In this document: positions 33,495 to 45,000 of the stretch, piece by piece
Position numbering within the stretch: position 1 is the stretch's first letter
How the letters are laid out: the number at the start of each line of letters is the position of its first letter
Assembly: GCA_030704615.1 (NCBI GenBank)
Contig: CM060731.1
Coordinates: 94,714,756 to 94,778,755 of the forward strand
DNA from: Takakia lepidozioides
Taxonomy: Eukaryota; Streptophyta; Takakiopsida; Takakiales; Takakiaceae
Length of the DNA: 64,000 bases
Reading direction: 5' to 3'
Program-made: the position numbers and the translations under genes
The notes under the pieces: model-generated
Seen by the model: the letters and a program-made list of their open reading frames with translations, nothing else
The model's database searches: none
Told to the model about the DNA's origin: nothing

Positions 33495-35944
33495 GTCCAG
33501 GTACCACGGGCATCCAACGAGATGCGCGGCATACCATTGTTTCTACATCTTGGGTGTGTAGACATAGCTTGGGCCCGCCACGGTCCAAGCCATGAAGAAC
33601 GGGGGCTCTTGAGCCAGGGCCCCTGTCTGAAGAAGCACGTATTTCATATACCTGTAAGGCAGTCAGCATGCGTGAGCTCAAATTCAGACCAACGTACTCG
33701 ACGAGTGCAACCGAAAACATAAAATGTGAATGCGGTGCTGCATTTCCCAGACAAACCTCATAACCAGGCTTTCCATACAAGGGCAGCTGGGCTTCACCTG
33801 TAAACGATTCGCATTGCAGCTTTTCCCGCTCCCTCCTGATGTGTAAACTCCACGCTCCTTCTTGCTGTCTGTAGCTCCCTGGCAAAGAGGTTGTCCTTGT
33901 ACGCACATCTGAAACGTGTCACGTAGTCTTCCGATGTCTGTGTTCCATCCCATTTGACGTACAAGCCGAACGAATTTGTATGCATTACGACTGCTCCTTC
34001 GCATTCGTCATTACCTGCAATTCCCACATGCATTGTCACGTAGCAGTTCAGGGAATTCATTTCAGAAAAGCAAATCTGGGGAAGTACCTTGAATTACCTG
34101 GAACCACCAAGTCATGCGGTTGAGCCACACATCCACTGCATGGTCGGAAACTTCGAGTGGAAAAGACCACATTGTCCTTATACTCTCCGATGCATTCCAG
34201 ATCGACAACCACCGTGTCTGCCATTTCCGATCCAATGTCAGGAGCAGGAAGAAGAGTGGCTATTGCTAGGAAGGAACTTCAGTGCATTGAAACCTCACCT
34301 TCTCTTTCACCTCAACACATGCCGTTGAGAGGTGATGCAGTTTCTCCAACTGCATGGTCGGCTGCATGGCCCGAGAATAGTGTTTTGCAATCTCGGGGAT
34401 GAAGTCCTTTCCAAGTGCCGGATCTGCAATTGCCACCAGCTTCACAAGCTTTGACTTGTATTTCATTCTCGACTTGACCCCGGCTTCCTTCAAGTGCTCA
34501 GTCAATGACTGCAACGTTTTGACCTGCCCCTCACTTTCCATGAAGAAGCGTTTGGCATGGCCAAATCCAGCTTGATGTTTGACTGCCAATAAAAACATGC
34601 AGAAGCGTTACATTCAATTCATGTGGAAAGATTACTGAAAATTGGGGAAGGATGAGCAGAGGGAAATGGGAGGACGACTTACTTCGTATATCACCTCCAC
34701 CATTCCATCCATAGTGAGACGATACCATGTCCGGTCAGTTTTTGCCACGGCTTTCTGAATGAGCTCGGGCTCCAACATTTCCGCAAACATGTGCGGATCA
34801 GTGAGACCAGTTTTCCTCACCCTGTACAGCATATGTGCCATGTGGGTATGCACGTACGCATTTTCATTGACCCTGCAAGGCGCACTCTCTAGTTCAGTCC
34901 ACGGAAGCACGGAAACAAAACAGATTGGAAACCAAAATGTGGCACCGCATTTCGAACGTGCTTGGGAGGATATGAGTATCTTACGAGTTGAGGTCCGCCA
35001 TGGCATTCTTGAGCAGGGAGGAGTCTGCCGCCTTCATCTTGAGGATGACGCACTCCACCATGTAATGCCAGCCAATGTGCTTGGCATGGTTCTGCTTGAT
35101 GTACTCCCACCAGGCAAGAAGTCGGTGATTCCCGTCCCACAGAAAGAACATTTTACCCGACATATGGCCGAAGGCTGGATCACCCTTCAGCGTTGCCTCA
35201 AATTCGTCGTTGCGAGTGTGCTAGTGGGTATCCCATGTTGACAATTCATCCGCAGTGGGTCCGCAAGTTTTGCCATCTTCATTCTCAATGGAAACGTAGA
35301 AGGCTGGCGAACCTAGACGGTACCCTTCTTGAAATGCGAACTTGAGCTTATCCACATCTCCGGGAAGTGTTGCCTGACGATGGGAAGGGAGACCATGCGA
35401 CAGAGTGGGATTCGAATCCGCTGGAATACCGTGCTGCCCAGAACTGCCAATGCTATTGTGTGTCTCCTCCAACATTGTATCCGCTGCACTTTGGAATTCC
35501 TCCAGAGAAATTTCTGTAGGTGGCAGTAGGGGCTGAGCAGCTGGAGCATCCCCAACTAGAGCTGCACTCTGGGGATTCTATGCGGGCAATTCTGCCATTG
35601 CATCCTCCGGTAACAGATCGACGAAATCGGTCGATCCCATTGCCTTCGCTGCAGCAGAGACGACCCCAACATCACCAGGCTGGAAATCAAGCAGGAACTG
35701 GGCTTCAGCTCGTGGAATCGGTTTTGCGGGAGACTGCTCCGCCTCCCCTGATTGCCTTGTGCTTCCTCATTTTTGGGTGAAGGTGAAGGTGTCTACTGCA
35801 ATGAATCTGCCCTGTACCCTTCTGCTTCATTCGTGTGGGTGGGGGGGAAACGGCCTGGTCCAGTTTAGAAACTAGTTGAAGGACGGGCTGCTTCTTCTTC
35901 GTCTTTGCTGGAGAAGGGCCCGACCCCTGCTGGCGATTCTCCAT
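33475..35944 (-). pseudogene. ParB-like protein gene (element 3)
   Basis: Counterpart of 11825-14361. MENRQQGSGPSPAKTKKKQ starts at 35944. The ParB-like segment at about 35375-34985 is better preserved: DVDKLKFAFQEGYRLGS, AFYVSIENEDGKTCGP, then after a TAG MFFLWDGNHRLLAWWEYI. Next exons encode NENAYVHTHMAHMLYRVRKT, MLEPELIQKAVAKTDRTW (intact here, frameshifted in element 1), the helical domain (34598-34300) and FGLYVKWDGTQTSEDYVTRF. It ends in TGA at 33475, overlapping the methyltransferase start as in element 1. Extra stops (for example near 35222 and 33545) disable it. Confidence 0.55.
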
Positions 35945-36779
35945 GACCTTTGAACGCAAGTCGCTCTCTGGGGCTTTGAACTGCAAGACTTGCCTTCGAA
36001 GCCGCGTAAACGCACAGAGCTAGGCCTGGCAGGAAGACCCGTGTTCGTGGATCGGCTGGGTGTGCGTGCTGCAGCTAGCTCCATGGACTCTTCCTGCGGC
36101 TCTTCGGATTCCTGTGATCCCTCCAACACGTCCACCTTTCCAGTTAGGCATGCAAACATCTTTGTATCAAGTCTCCTAGCATACAGTCTAAGAATTGCAG
36201 AAGAAAAATGAGGGGGGTTTTGGTGCTCGATCAGCTACGCGCATCCCGATAGCACGGAGCTCTCACTGGTGGCTGGGTTGCCTGCGTGGCCTGCTACTGC
36301 GAGATGACAATCTCCTCTTGTAGACGCATCTGCTTCCTCCCCTTCGGCATTGGCCTACGTCCGAAGTACAATTTTCGGAGCTTGTGACGATGTCTCTTCT
36401 CTGGTGCACGAACTCCCTCCCTCTCAAGTTCGAGCGTAAGAAGAACAGAGACAGGGAAAAGCGAAGAGTGTAGATGGAAAGGGCGCGAGAGGGGTGACTG
36501 AGTAGACACGACAAAAGAAGATGAAACGGCGGTGATGCACCACTTGGGTTCGAAAAGCTTGGACGAAAGTGTCTCCTCGTGGACTATGCGTCATTACGAA
36601 ATTTGAATCGTCAAGGGTACGGGCCGTCCGAAAAACAAACATCATTAACCAACGGTCAGGCCGCGCCGCCTCCTGCCACTTCAGTCAGATAGAGTGCAGA
36701 CATGTGCCGCAAATTCCGTTAGTCCACGTGTTCACATATCATGGCATTTCCGTCCTAGCGTCTGATGAGTTAGAGTGAA
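35945..36779. other. upstream region of the ParB-like gene (element 3)
   Basis: Mirror of 11071-11824. VDVLEGSQESEEPQEES recurs on the minus strand at about 36135. No further gene supported. Confidence 0.4.
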
Positions 36780-38010
36780 AATGCAAATGCGGCGCTGCAT
36801 TTCCGTTAAGTACCATCCCGAAGCTACACATACCGTACTTATTGGACGGAAATGTGGCACCGCATTTCCGTTCCACCTTCACATACCTTAGTTGTTGAAC
36901 GGAAATGCGGTGCCGCATTTCCGTTCTGGAATGTCGGAAGGTGCAACTCGGACGGAAATGCGGTGCCGCATTTCCGTCCCACAGCTCCATGCCACAGATA
37001 CAAAACGGAAATGCGGCGCCGCATTTCCGTTCTGGAATGTCGGAAGGTGCGACTCGGACGGAAATGCGGTGCCGCATTTCAGTTCCGGTGGTTCACGATT
37101 TTCAGTCAGAACGGAAATGCGGTACCGCATTTCCGTTCTGGAGAGTATGAAGGTCTCCCCCGGACGGAAATGCGGTGCCGCATTTCCGTCCCACAGCTCC
37201 ATGCCACAGATACAAAACGGAAATGCGGCGCCGCATTTCCGTTCGGGAATGTCGGAAGGGTGCGACTCGGACGGAAATGCGGGCCGCACGTGGTTCATGA
37301 TTTTCAATCCGGAAAGGCGGTACCGCATTCCGGACCTAGTTGTGAACGGAAATGCCATGCCGCATTTCCGTTCTGGAGAGTATGAAGGTCTCACCCGGCG
37401 GAAATGCGGGTGCCGCATTTCAGTTCCGGTGGTTCACGATTTTCAGTCAAAACGGAAATGCGGTACCGCATTTCCGTTCTACTGTCACATACCGTACTTG
37501 TTGGATGGAAATGCGGCACCGCATTTCTGTTCTGGAGAGTATAAAGGTTTCCCCCGGATGGAAATGCGGTGCCGCATTTCCGTCGCACTGGTGCATGACA
37601 AAGATGCAAAACGGAAATGCGGCGCCGTATTTCCGTCCAACAGCAATCGAAAGTAGCACACCGGACGGAAATGCGGAACCTCATTCCGTCCACTGGATTC
37701 CATTGAAAGAGACCGGACGGAAATTCGGCACCGCATTTCCGTTCCTGCCTATCCAAAGTGTCCTAGTCGATGAAAATGCGCTGTCGCAATTATTTTCTAC
37801 CGTGTGTTCCTAGTCCCGTTGGACCTAAATGCGATACCGCATTTCCGTTCCACCATGGGCCTGCTTTTACAGTGGACTGAAATGTGGTACCGCATTTCTG
37901 TTGCACCAGTATTTTGGTTTCCCTGTTGACGGAAATGCGGTGTCGCATTCCCGATAACAGTCAACGAGAGGATGATGTCGAACTGATATGCGGTACCGCA
38001 TTCCCATTCA
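36780..38010. repeat. palindrome array A (element 3), 53-bp period
   Basis: Best-ordered array. Successive palindrome centres at 36858, 36911, 36964, 37017, 37070, 37123, 37176 and 37229 are each 53 bp apart. Later units (to about 38000) drift and decay. About 20 units in all. Linkers fall into a few recurring types (for example CCACAGCTCCATGCCACAGA and GGAATGTCGGAAGGTGC), so the array grew by duplication of blocks. It lies between the transposase and ParB-like 5' ends. Confidence 0.95.
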
Positions 38011-38400
38011 GCCATGTGCAATGGGTTGCATTGTTCCGAAACAACGCAATTTGCTGCCTGTCTTAATGAGCACAACTTGGTTGTCTAACCGTTTTAACTA
38101 ACAGTCCTGGCACTTGTCAATGCGAACGTTCATGTCTGCACCGCGAATACTGGTTGATCCACCCTCAGGAGAAACTGTCAGGAGTTGTTATTTCGTCGCC
38201 GAATCGGCCATCATTGTCATACTTACTGGATATGGAATCACACCTCCCACCTTCATGCATGTAGCTTGAAACAATACTTTCCACTTCAATGTACGACTTC
38301 CAATTGTCGATGGACTCCGCAGATCCACTTAGATGGTGCCTGTGAGCCTTGGTCTGTCGCTATACTGAACCTCGCACTTACCAACTTCGTGCGGTCTTCG

Positions 38401-40735
38401 ATGGCTCCGAATTCCTACGCTATAGTTTGCTGTCCTCCGCAAACTTGGGAGAGCCTGGATCCCAAACGAGGGAGGACTTTGCAGAGTGACTGAAACTTAC
38501 CTTTGTTCCAAATTCAAGCTCAAACCGGGCACAATTTATTTGGAAGAAGAAAGGAAGGATGTTCCTGGACAGGTTGATGAGACCATTGTCGTGCTAGGTA
38601 ACGACGGAGGTTGCAGAATCGAATGGCACGTACCCCCATCAGACACCATCCTGTACCGAGCTGTGGGAATGCCCATTCCCTTTCCGAATCAGTCGTTGCC
38701 CACACCATCCACAAAGGAGTCGGGAAACCGACAGGCGGCCACTGCCAATAGAGAGGTATGCAACAATAATCATTCCCGACTTGGACCGTCAAGACCCTCC
38801 ATAGCTTCTCGTGTGGACGTATTCGACATTTCTGACAAGGAAGATGAGTGCATTGAGGTCCCCATGTCCTCCACACGGTCGTTCAAATCCGACATGGACG
38901 TCTCTGCAGGTGCTACGCATGTACCCTTGAGCATAACTCCAACCCGGTCCATTGTGCAGCTCCTACGGCAACATCACCTTGATGGTTCTCGCTCCGAGCT
39001 GGCTGCTCTCGACCATGCCAAATTTCCAGTCAGGAAGGTAATGTATCTGCCTCCGAAGTCGATGGCAATGTCATTCGAGTTCCACCTATTACTTCGTCAA
39101 ACAAAGCCTCAGGGATGTTAACAGACATGGATCGAAAGCATGACGGACACCCCTGGTGTGTGACGAAGACCTGTAGCACGAAAATTGCTGATGGTGTTCG
39201 TGTACGATACGTCCTCTGTGCGGGGAAGCTGAGGTGCTTCAATCCCGCCTGCTTCCACAATCTCTCCAAAGGAGGGCGGAGAAACGAGACGGATTGGACT
39301 GGCACAACGCATCATCCATTCATTGTCTCCAGCCAAGCTCCTGCGGGTACTTTCAAGTGCGCACATTGCAAAGAACCACCGACATGCATGTCCATGTGCA
39401 GAGCCAAGCAATATTACGTAATCCATTTGCTCCCGGACTGACTAGAGCTTGCACACGTTGGGGTCCACTGCCACCCCTTGGTGAGAGACAACATGCGTGA
39501 GGCTGTGCAGGAATCACATGACATCATAAAAGAGGAGGTGAAATTAAGCCCCGAAGCCAGACCAAAGCAGATTCAGCTGAAGGCAGCCCACAAGATTGCT
39601 CTTGGCAAAAACATGTCTGAAGATGGTTCAGACCGAGTGCCCTTGAACGAAGAGGAGATGCTTGACCTGTTGGAGTCCATCTCGCACGTTTGTAGTCCGA
39701 ATGTGCGGAATCACATCGTATCTTGCAAGCAGGAGTTCGGCCGGGGGTCGGACATGCACTCAATCCTGGAGGTGAAACGAATGACTGGATATGATTACAT
39801 CCAAGGTAGCAGGTTTCCAGGGCAAGGCAGCGAATCCGATCGTTGTTACATTTTAAAAATGTCGACGTGTGGGCCTGGGAGTGGAGTCGACTTGGTCACT
39901 CGTATGACAACTGGAAACTTGTCGAATGTTTGGGTGATGTTTGATCACATCAAGCGAATTACAAACCATCAGTGGGTGACCATGGGTGCGCATGTTTATG
40001 ACTATCACTCCAAGAGGCTCATGACGATTGCAATCTGCGAGATAAAAGGGGAGGACACACAGTCCGAGATGCATCTGTGGGAGGGCATAAACGAGCAGAT
40101 GGCAAGGGCGGGATTGCCAGAGTCCAATTTCAGGGGATTCATGGCAGACAACGCTCAGGCCAACTGGGCAGCGGGGCGGCGTGTGTACGGTGAGGACCCC
40201 AATGTTCCAATGGAGGGGAAAGAGAGATCCTGTGGATTCCATTGGATGCAGAGTCTATCTCACTACACTACCAAATTTGTTGCTAGCTCATTCCAGGCTG
40301 AACACTGTGTCATTTGTACGGCGTGGAAGGATGCACCCACATTTGATGACGCGGAGGTTAAGTTTGCTATCATCGAGGCTTGGTGGAACACGTCAGGTGC
40401 AGTGGAGACAACCAATCTGGGAGCCTTGCACAGCTGGTTGGGGGGGGTGTGGCATTTCCGGTATCGACAGTTTGGACAGTACATGCGGGAGGTATGATGC
40501 TGTCATTTTCGTGCAATTGTCTTTCTATTACGGACCTTTCCATTGGTCCCTCACCATTGTTTGTGTCCTTGTAGGAGCGGTGCATGGATTCCGACACGGA
40601 CATGCCGAACACGAATATGGCAGAATCAGTCCACTCCTCCTGGCAAGTGTCTTCTGCCACACATCTGGTGGACGTAGTGACAGCCACAACGGAGGACATC
40701 GACAGAGCAATCATGCAGCAAGCCACGTACTACAA
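38401..40735 (+). pseudogene. MULE-like transposase, 3'-truncated (element 3)
   Basis: Very close to the element 1 transposase. MAPNSYAIVCC start (38401), a frame change, then the acidic N-terminal region (38486-39040), the zinc-binding region (39115-39440) with CFNPACFH and CKEPPTCMSMC, and the catalytic domain (39478-40497) with WVMFDHIKRITNHQWVTMG and GFMADNAQANWAAGRRVYG. Donor GTATGA at 40492, acceptor near 40574, then MDSDTDMPNTNMAESVHSSW. It ends at YYK (40735), where homology stops. The KFPVRK to EVDGNVI frame change is present in both copies, so it may be ancestral (an unrecognised intron or slippage). Confidence 0.75.
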
Positions 40736-42059
40736 GCCTAAACGGTGTGCAGTAGAGTAGCAACTGCATACTCTAAGGGGCATGGCACTAAGCACAAGCA
40801 CTAAGGAGAGGTGACCACATTGTGAGCGGAAACGAAACCGCCTATGGCGATCGCAACCACGAAATGGAGGAATGGGGGTGGCGGAGACCCCTCTTGAGAG
40901 GAAAATGGGTGGCCCACATGGAGCCATGGAGGCGAAAGGGGACGGTGGGGATGTGATTGAGGGGCGATTATGTGAAGACAGCACGTAGCAAACAGGCGAA
41001 GGGCTTTGTGGGGATGTAGGGTTGGCGAGGCAACTCGTGCCCATCTGGGCCCCGCAATCTGGCGCCCTATTTGTTACCCCTCGCTATATGGCAAAAATTG
41101 GGGTTTTAAAACCCTGCACACCCTTTGTGCAAGTCGCTGACCCAAGCTGGAGGTTGAAATCTCGCGATTATTCGCCAGATTTAAAAACACTGAAGGTGGC
41201 CCCATTCATAAAACCTTCCACGTCCTAGGTGGTTCCAATGAGCTCCAAAACACAACCCACCCAATCCACAGAGGCTAAGCTGTGCGTGCAACTGAACCCA
41301 CCTTGTCCCTTGGTATCTTGGTTAGAGAGATGCAGTCCTTTCACTTTAACAGACGGGCACCCCTGAGAGCTAAACCCTTTCAAAGAGTGACAAATAATGC
41401 AACAGTGAACACTGGTGAGGTGAAGACTGGAAAATCATGCAATGACCCTTCTAGGGATAGTCCCACTCTTCATCTACAAGGATCAGAAATCCTAGTCCTT
41501 GACAGCATATGTGCATGAGGCCTCACATCTGTGACAATCCCTTGAACATTTGTTTTTGGGCTGCTTGTTGAGGGCCTCACTCTCTCTTGTTTCTTTCTAT
41601 GGCAAACAACAACTACATTATCTCTTGTATCCTGCTTTCTCGTCCTAAAAGCTCTTCGAGCTGCATACGCTCTAAACTGTCATTTCATTCCATATCATTT
41701 CATAAGATCCACTCTATACTCTCTGCATACAGAGTGACATCAAACATCTTGCACTAGGGGTCCTCTTTTGAGAATCACTCCAATACATTACAAGGAAGTC
41801 ACAGAGGTAAATAAGCTCTCGAGTAACTACAGGACAAAAGCCCAAACCTACAGTTCCCACACCGGTTAACACAGTGCACCTCACATGCTCTTGACGGAGG
41901 AAATGTACTGCCTGAAATATAACCCCCAAGTGACAGTAAGAAAAGGCCAGAGCTGAGAAGAAACAAATTGAAACCCATAGAAGTTGAAGTACTTGGATAG
42001 TGGCTCACTGATTTAAGTTACGTGGTTCAGACAACACTAAGGTACATTCAACCTCCAAC
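40736..42059. other. intergenic, nothing recognised
   Basis: Between truncated element 3 and the PQBP1-like gene. Short frames only. A/T-rich runs near 41570-41700 may belong to the 3' flank of the gene. No RNA gene or repeat recognised. Confidence 0.5.
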
Positions 42060-45000
42060 TCAGTCTGCATCTCCAAGTCCATCACTTCCATCTCCTCTTT
42101 TGTGAATGGGGGCGAAATTAGGGCCAGTTGGCTTGCCTTGCTGTCCAGCCAGCTCAGCATTCCTCCGTAGCACTGCCCCTGGTGATGGGTAGGGCCGCTG
42201 TTGGAACAAAGGACCCTGTACATTGGTAACAAACTGAATCAGCTAGAAATGTGCAATATATGTCTGCTTGTCAATTGATGTCTTTCTTCCTGGCCCTGGC
42301 CAAAGGAATACAATGCAAATACTCAACCGAAATGACATCAAAACTTCATTCACTCCCTCAAATCCTCATTCTGTTCAAATAAACAGAAGCTACAGATTAC
42401 TCCAGTGAACAAGGGAAGACAACTCACTGTTGCAGTTGTGTCAGCTGCCCTGGGTTGCTGACCCTTTAATCCCACACCCCTGCAATTACAGCAGAAATCC
42501 AAGCAGAACACATACGAGTACAGTCATGGTCACATAAAGGTGCTCCAATTATTGAGAGAATGAGGAGCCCCTGCAGGAGGGGGGATTTTGTTTACAAACA
42601 AGCGACTCATCATGATAACTTAGCACCGCCATCATCCAAGCCACTTTCATACTTGAAGGTGAAAAGAGATCGATGAAAATATTCCACACATACCAGCCAC
42701 CACGCGGTGCATCAGAGTACGAGCTGGGGTCCATGGGATCAAGATCGTCGCCCTCTGAAGACCCTCGCTTCCTTTGCTCCTTCCTGCTGACCTTGCCTGT
42801 GGGTGGCTTGAGCCCCAGTCTACAAACCAAAGGTAGGGACAGTTATCACAGTGTTAGGAGTTGACATTGCATAGGTACATGCCTAAGGACAGCAACTTCC
42901 TTCCTCCGATATGCAATAGGTAAAAATTCAAAAACAGGACAACCTACAACAGCTGACACAACCCAATGAAATCCAACCACCCTGCTATCTGATGGGCAAG
43001 TGGAGGTAGTAGAGCACGTGTTACTCAAACACAATATAACAATAGGGTCTTCCATACCAATTCACAAGAGATATAATAACCAGATCACCAAAAAACATGT
43101 ATACCTTGGCTTCGGGTCCTTTTTGGCGCTGTCTACTCCCACAGCTGCAGCAATATCAGCCTGCCATTTGTGCTTGAACTCGGGTTCAGATTCCTCAGTT
43201 ATCTGAGACACTGCCATGGCTGCTGCTGTTGAGGTACGCTTGGCTCCTGGTGAGATGTTTTGAGGAGGAACCTTTATATTTAACACCCTGCATTTTAAGA
43301 GAATATATCAAACTTTTGCTAAAGAAACTTGTAAACAAGGACATGCAGCTATATTCATAAGATAGGCCATTGAGCGCAATGGCTTACATCAAATTTAGGG
43401 ATCCATACATCTGCGTAGATGTAACATAAGTTGGGAATGAAAATGGCATGCCTTGGTAGGTTCACTGTTTGAGTTGGCGACTATCGCCCCCCATCATAAG
43501 ATGAATCATATAAGCTCTGGTGGTTGTAGGTGTATGCTAGAAGACAAACAGCATGGTTCCCATTGCTACATTGTGGCTAGCTGGCCCTATGAGGTTTCCC
43601 ACACACCCCATACAGTCAGAGAGGCTTTCTGGATTAGGGGCTGGTGTTCTGAGTGCTCTATGGCATCAACTTCTTTAGTCTTTCTTGGTGTCACTTGCTT
43701 CTTCTTAGCTCAACCACTCTTGACAGCTTAGGCTGCACTTGGGGTGATTCTCTAGTGCTAACTCCATCTGGGTCACCATTTATCGATTTTCCATGATGGT
43801 ACTTGAGGTTTTGATTGGAGAGTTTGTTCTGGGGAGTATCCCTTTCCTTGTAAACAAGCGGAGAGAAAGATGGAAATTCTATGGGAGGCTACGAGGACAC
43901 TTTGTAAGGCAACAAAGAGAAAGGAGGAGAGAGGGGCTCTGACAGAAGAAACCCTGCACACAATATGCAGGAGAATGTGTATCTGAAGGCTCCTGACTGC
44001 AGCAGAGAGGAAGGTTAGGAGCCTTGCCCTTGGGGTCTTTCTCAGCTTTGCTGAAGTGTTGGGTGAAGAGGTTTTCTGAAAAGTTGATCTGGGCTTCGCC
44101 CCTTTCCTGTACAAAAAACAGGGGGAAAAAAGAAGAGGAGCCAGAGCCCTGCTAGTAATGTCAACTGGCGGATACTCGGAAAGTATCAGGAGCAGTTAAT
44201 CCCAGATCAATGAAAAACTGACAAACTGAGGTTTCCGGTCTGTGAACTGCTGAAGGGAGAGTACCTTGTGCAATGATTGCAGTAGTTCCAGGCCTGCACC
44301 AGTCCTCGTCCCCACCCTCCACATCCCGCACACTTTTTAAACTTTGAAGCCGGCCCATTGCCTGCAGGTGAAGTCACCTCACTAACTCCTGCTGATGTGA
44401 AGTGTTCCCCTTTCTTGTCTGGGATGCTGGCAGTCCCCTCTGATGGTGCTGATGCTCCTCCTTTGGGCCGCTCCCATCGTGTTTCACTGGTCTTAGTATT
44501 GTAGTAATATTTTTGCCCTGGCCATGCAATAAAAAGGTGTGTCAAAGAAGCTGGGGAGAGACGAGACCGTCTCCTATATTCCCCCCATCCCCATCTCTCT
44601 ACTTAGCTTTTTACCTGCATAAGGCACTCCGTCTTTTCTTTCTTCCCTTCTTGCTCTTTAAGCTGCAGTTAAATCAACACTACGATTCTGACCCAATAAA
44701 AGGTAAATACCCCACCATATTCATTACAAAGAGCTTGAGACCTATAACAACACACACAAACACACATAAAGAAACTAACAATTGTGTCCTCCATGGCTCT
44801 TGGGACGCATGTGATGAAGTAAAACAAGACAAAAACATAATTAAACAACTCGAAATGTCGCTTGGCCAGAAAGAGCCCAAGGCAGGTAAGATGATAAGCA
44901 TTTCAGTCCTTGACACTGGGGCCCTGTTCGGAAGACAGGAGAGTGATGTGCATACCTGAACTAGGATCAGTGGCCTCTTCCCAGTCGGGTGGCAAAGGAG

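Larger units (their letters stand above)
28678..40735. mobile_element. element 3: inverted, left-truncated copy of element 1
   Basis: Begins GGGGGCTGCTATTTCATGAG, the reverse complement of element 1's right end, and carries the same genes in reverse order: small protein 1 (minus), small protein 2 (plus), palindrome array B, methyltransferase (minus), ParB-like (minus), palindrome array A, transposase (plus). It stops at 40735 inside the transposase (TACTACAAG then unrelated sequence), so the SWIM finger and left terminus are gone. It inserted into, or recombined within, the RNase H domain of a LINE. Relative to element 1 it keeps small protein 2 but has lost about 0.8 kb of the methyltransferase. 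Confidence 0.8.

Noticed and set aside
4615-40735. Polinton/Maverick or endogenous large virus as the identity of the multigene element
   Set aside because: No protein-primed polymerase, retroviral-type integrase, packaging ATPase or capsid protein is visible. The transposase is MULE-like and the ends are short repeats.
43440-44114. Frames at 43453-43731 and 43773-44114 as separate genes
   Set aside because: They lie inside an intron of the PQBP1-like gene whose flanking exons join in frame, and they show no recognisable domain.
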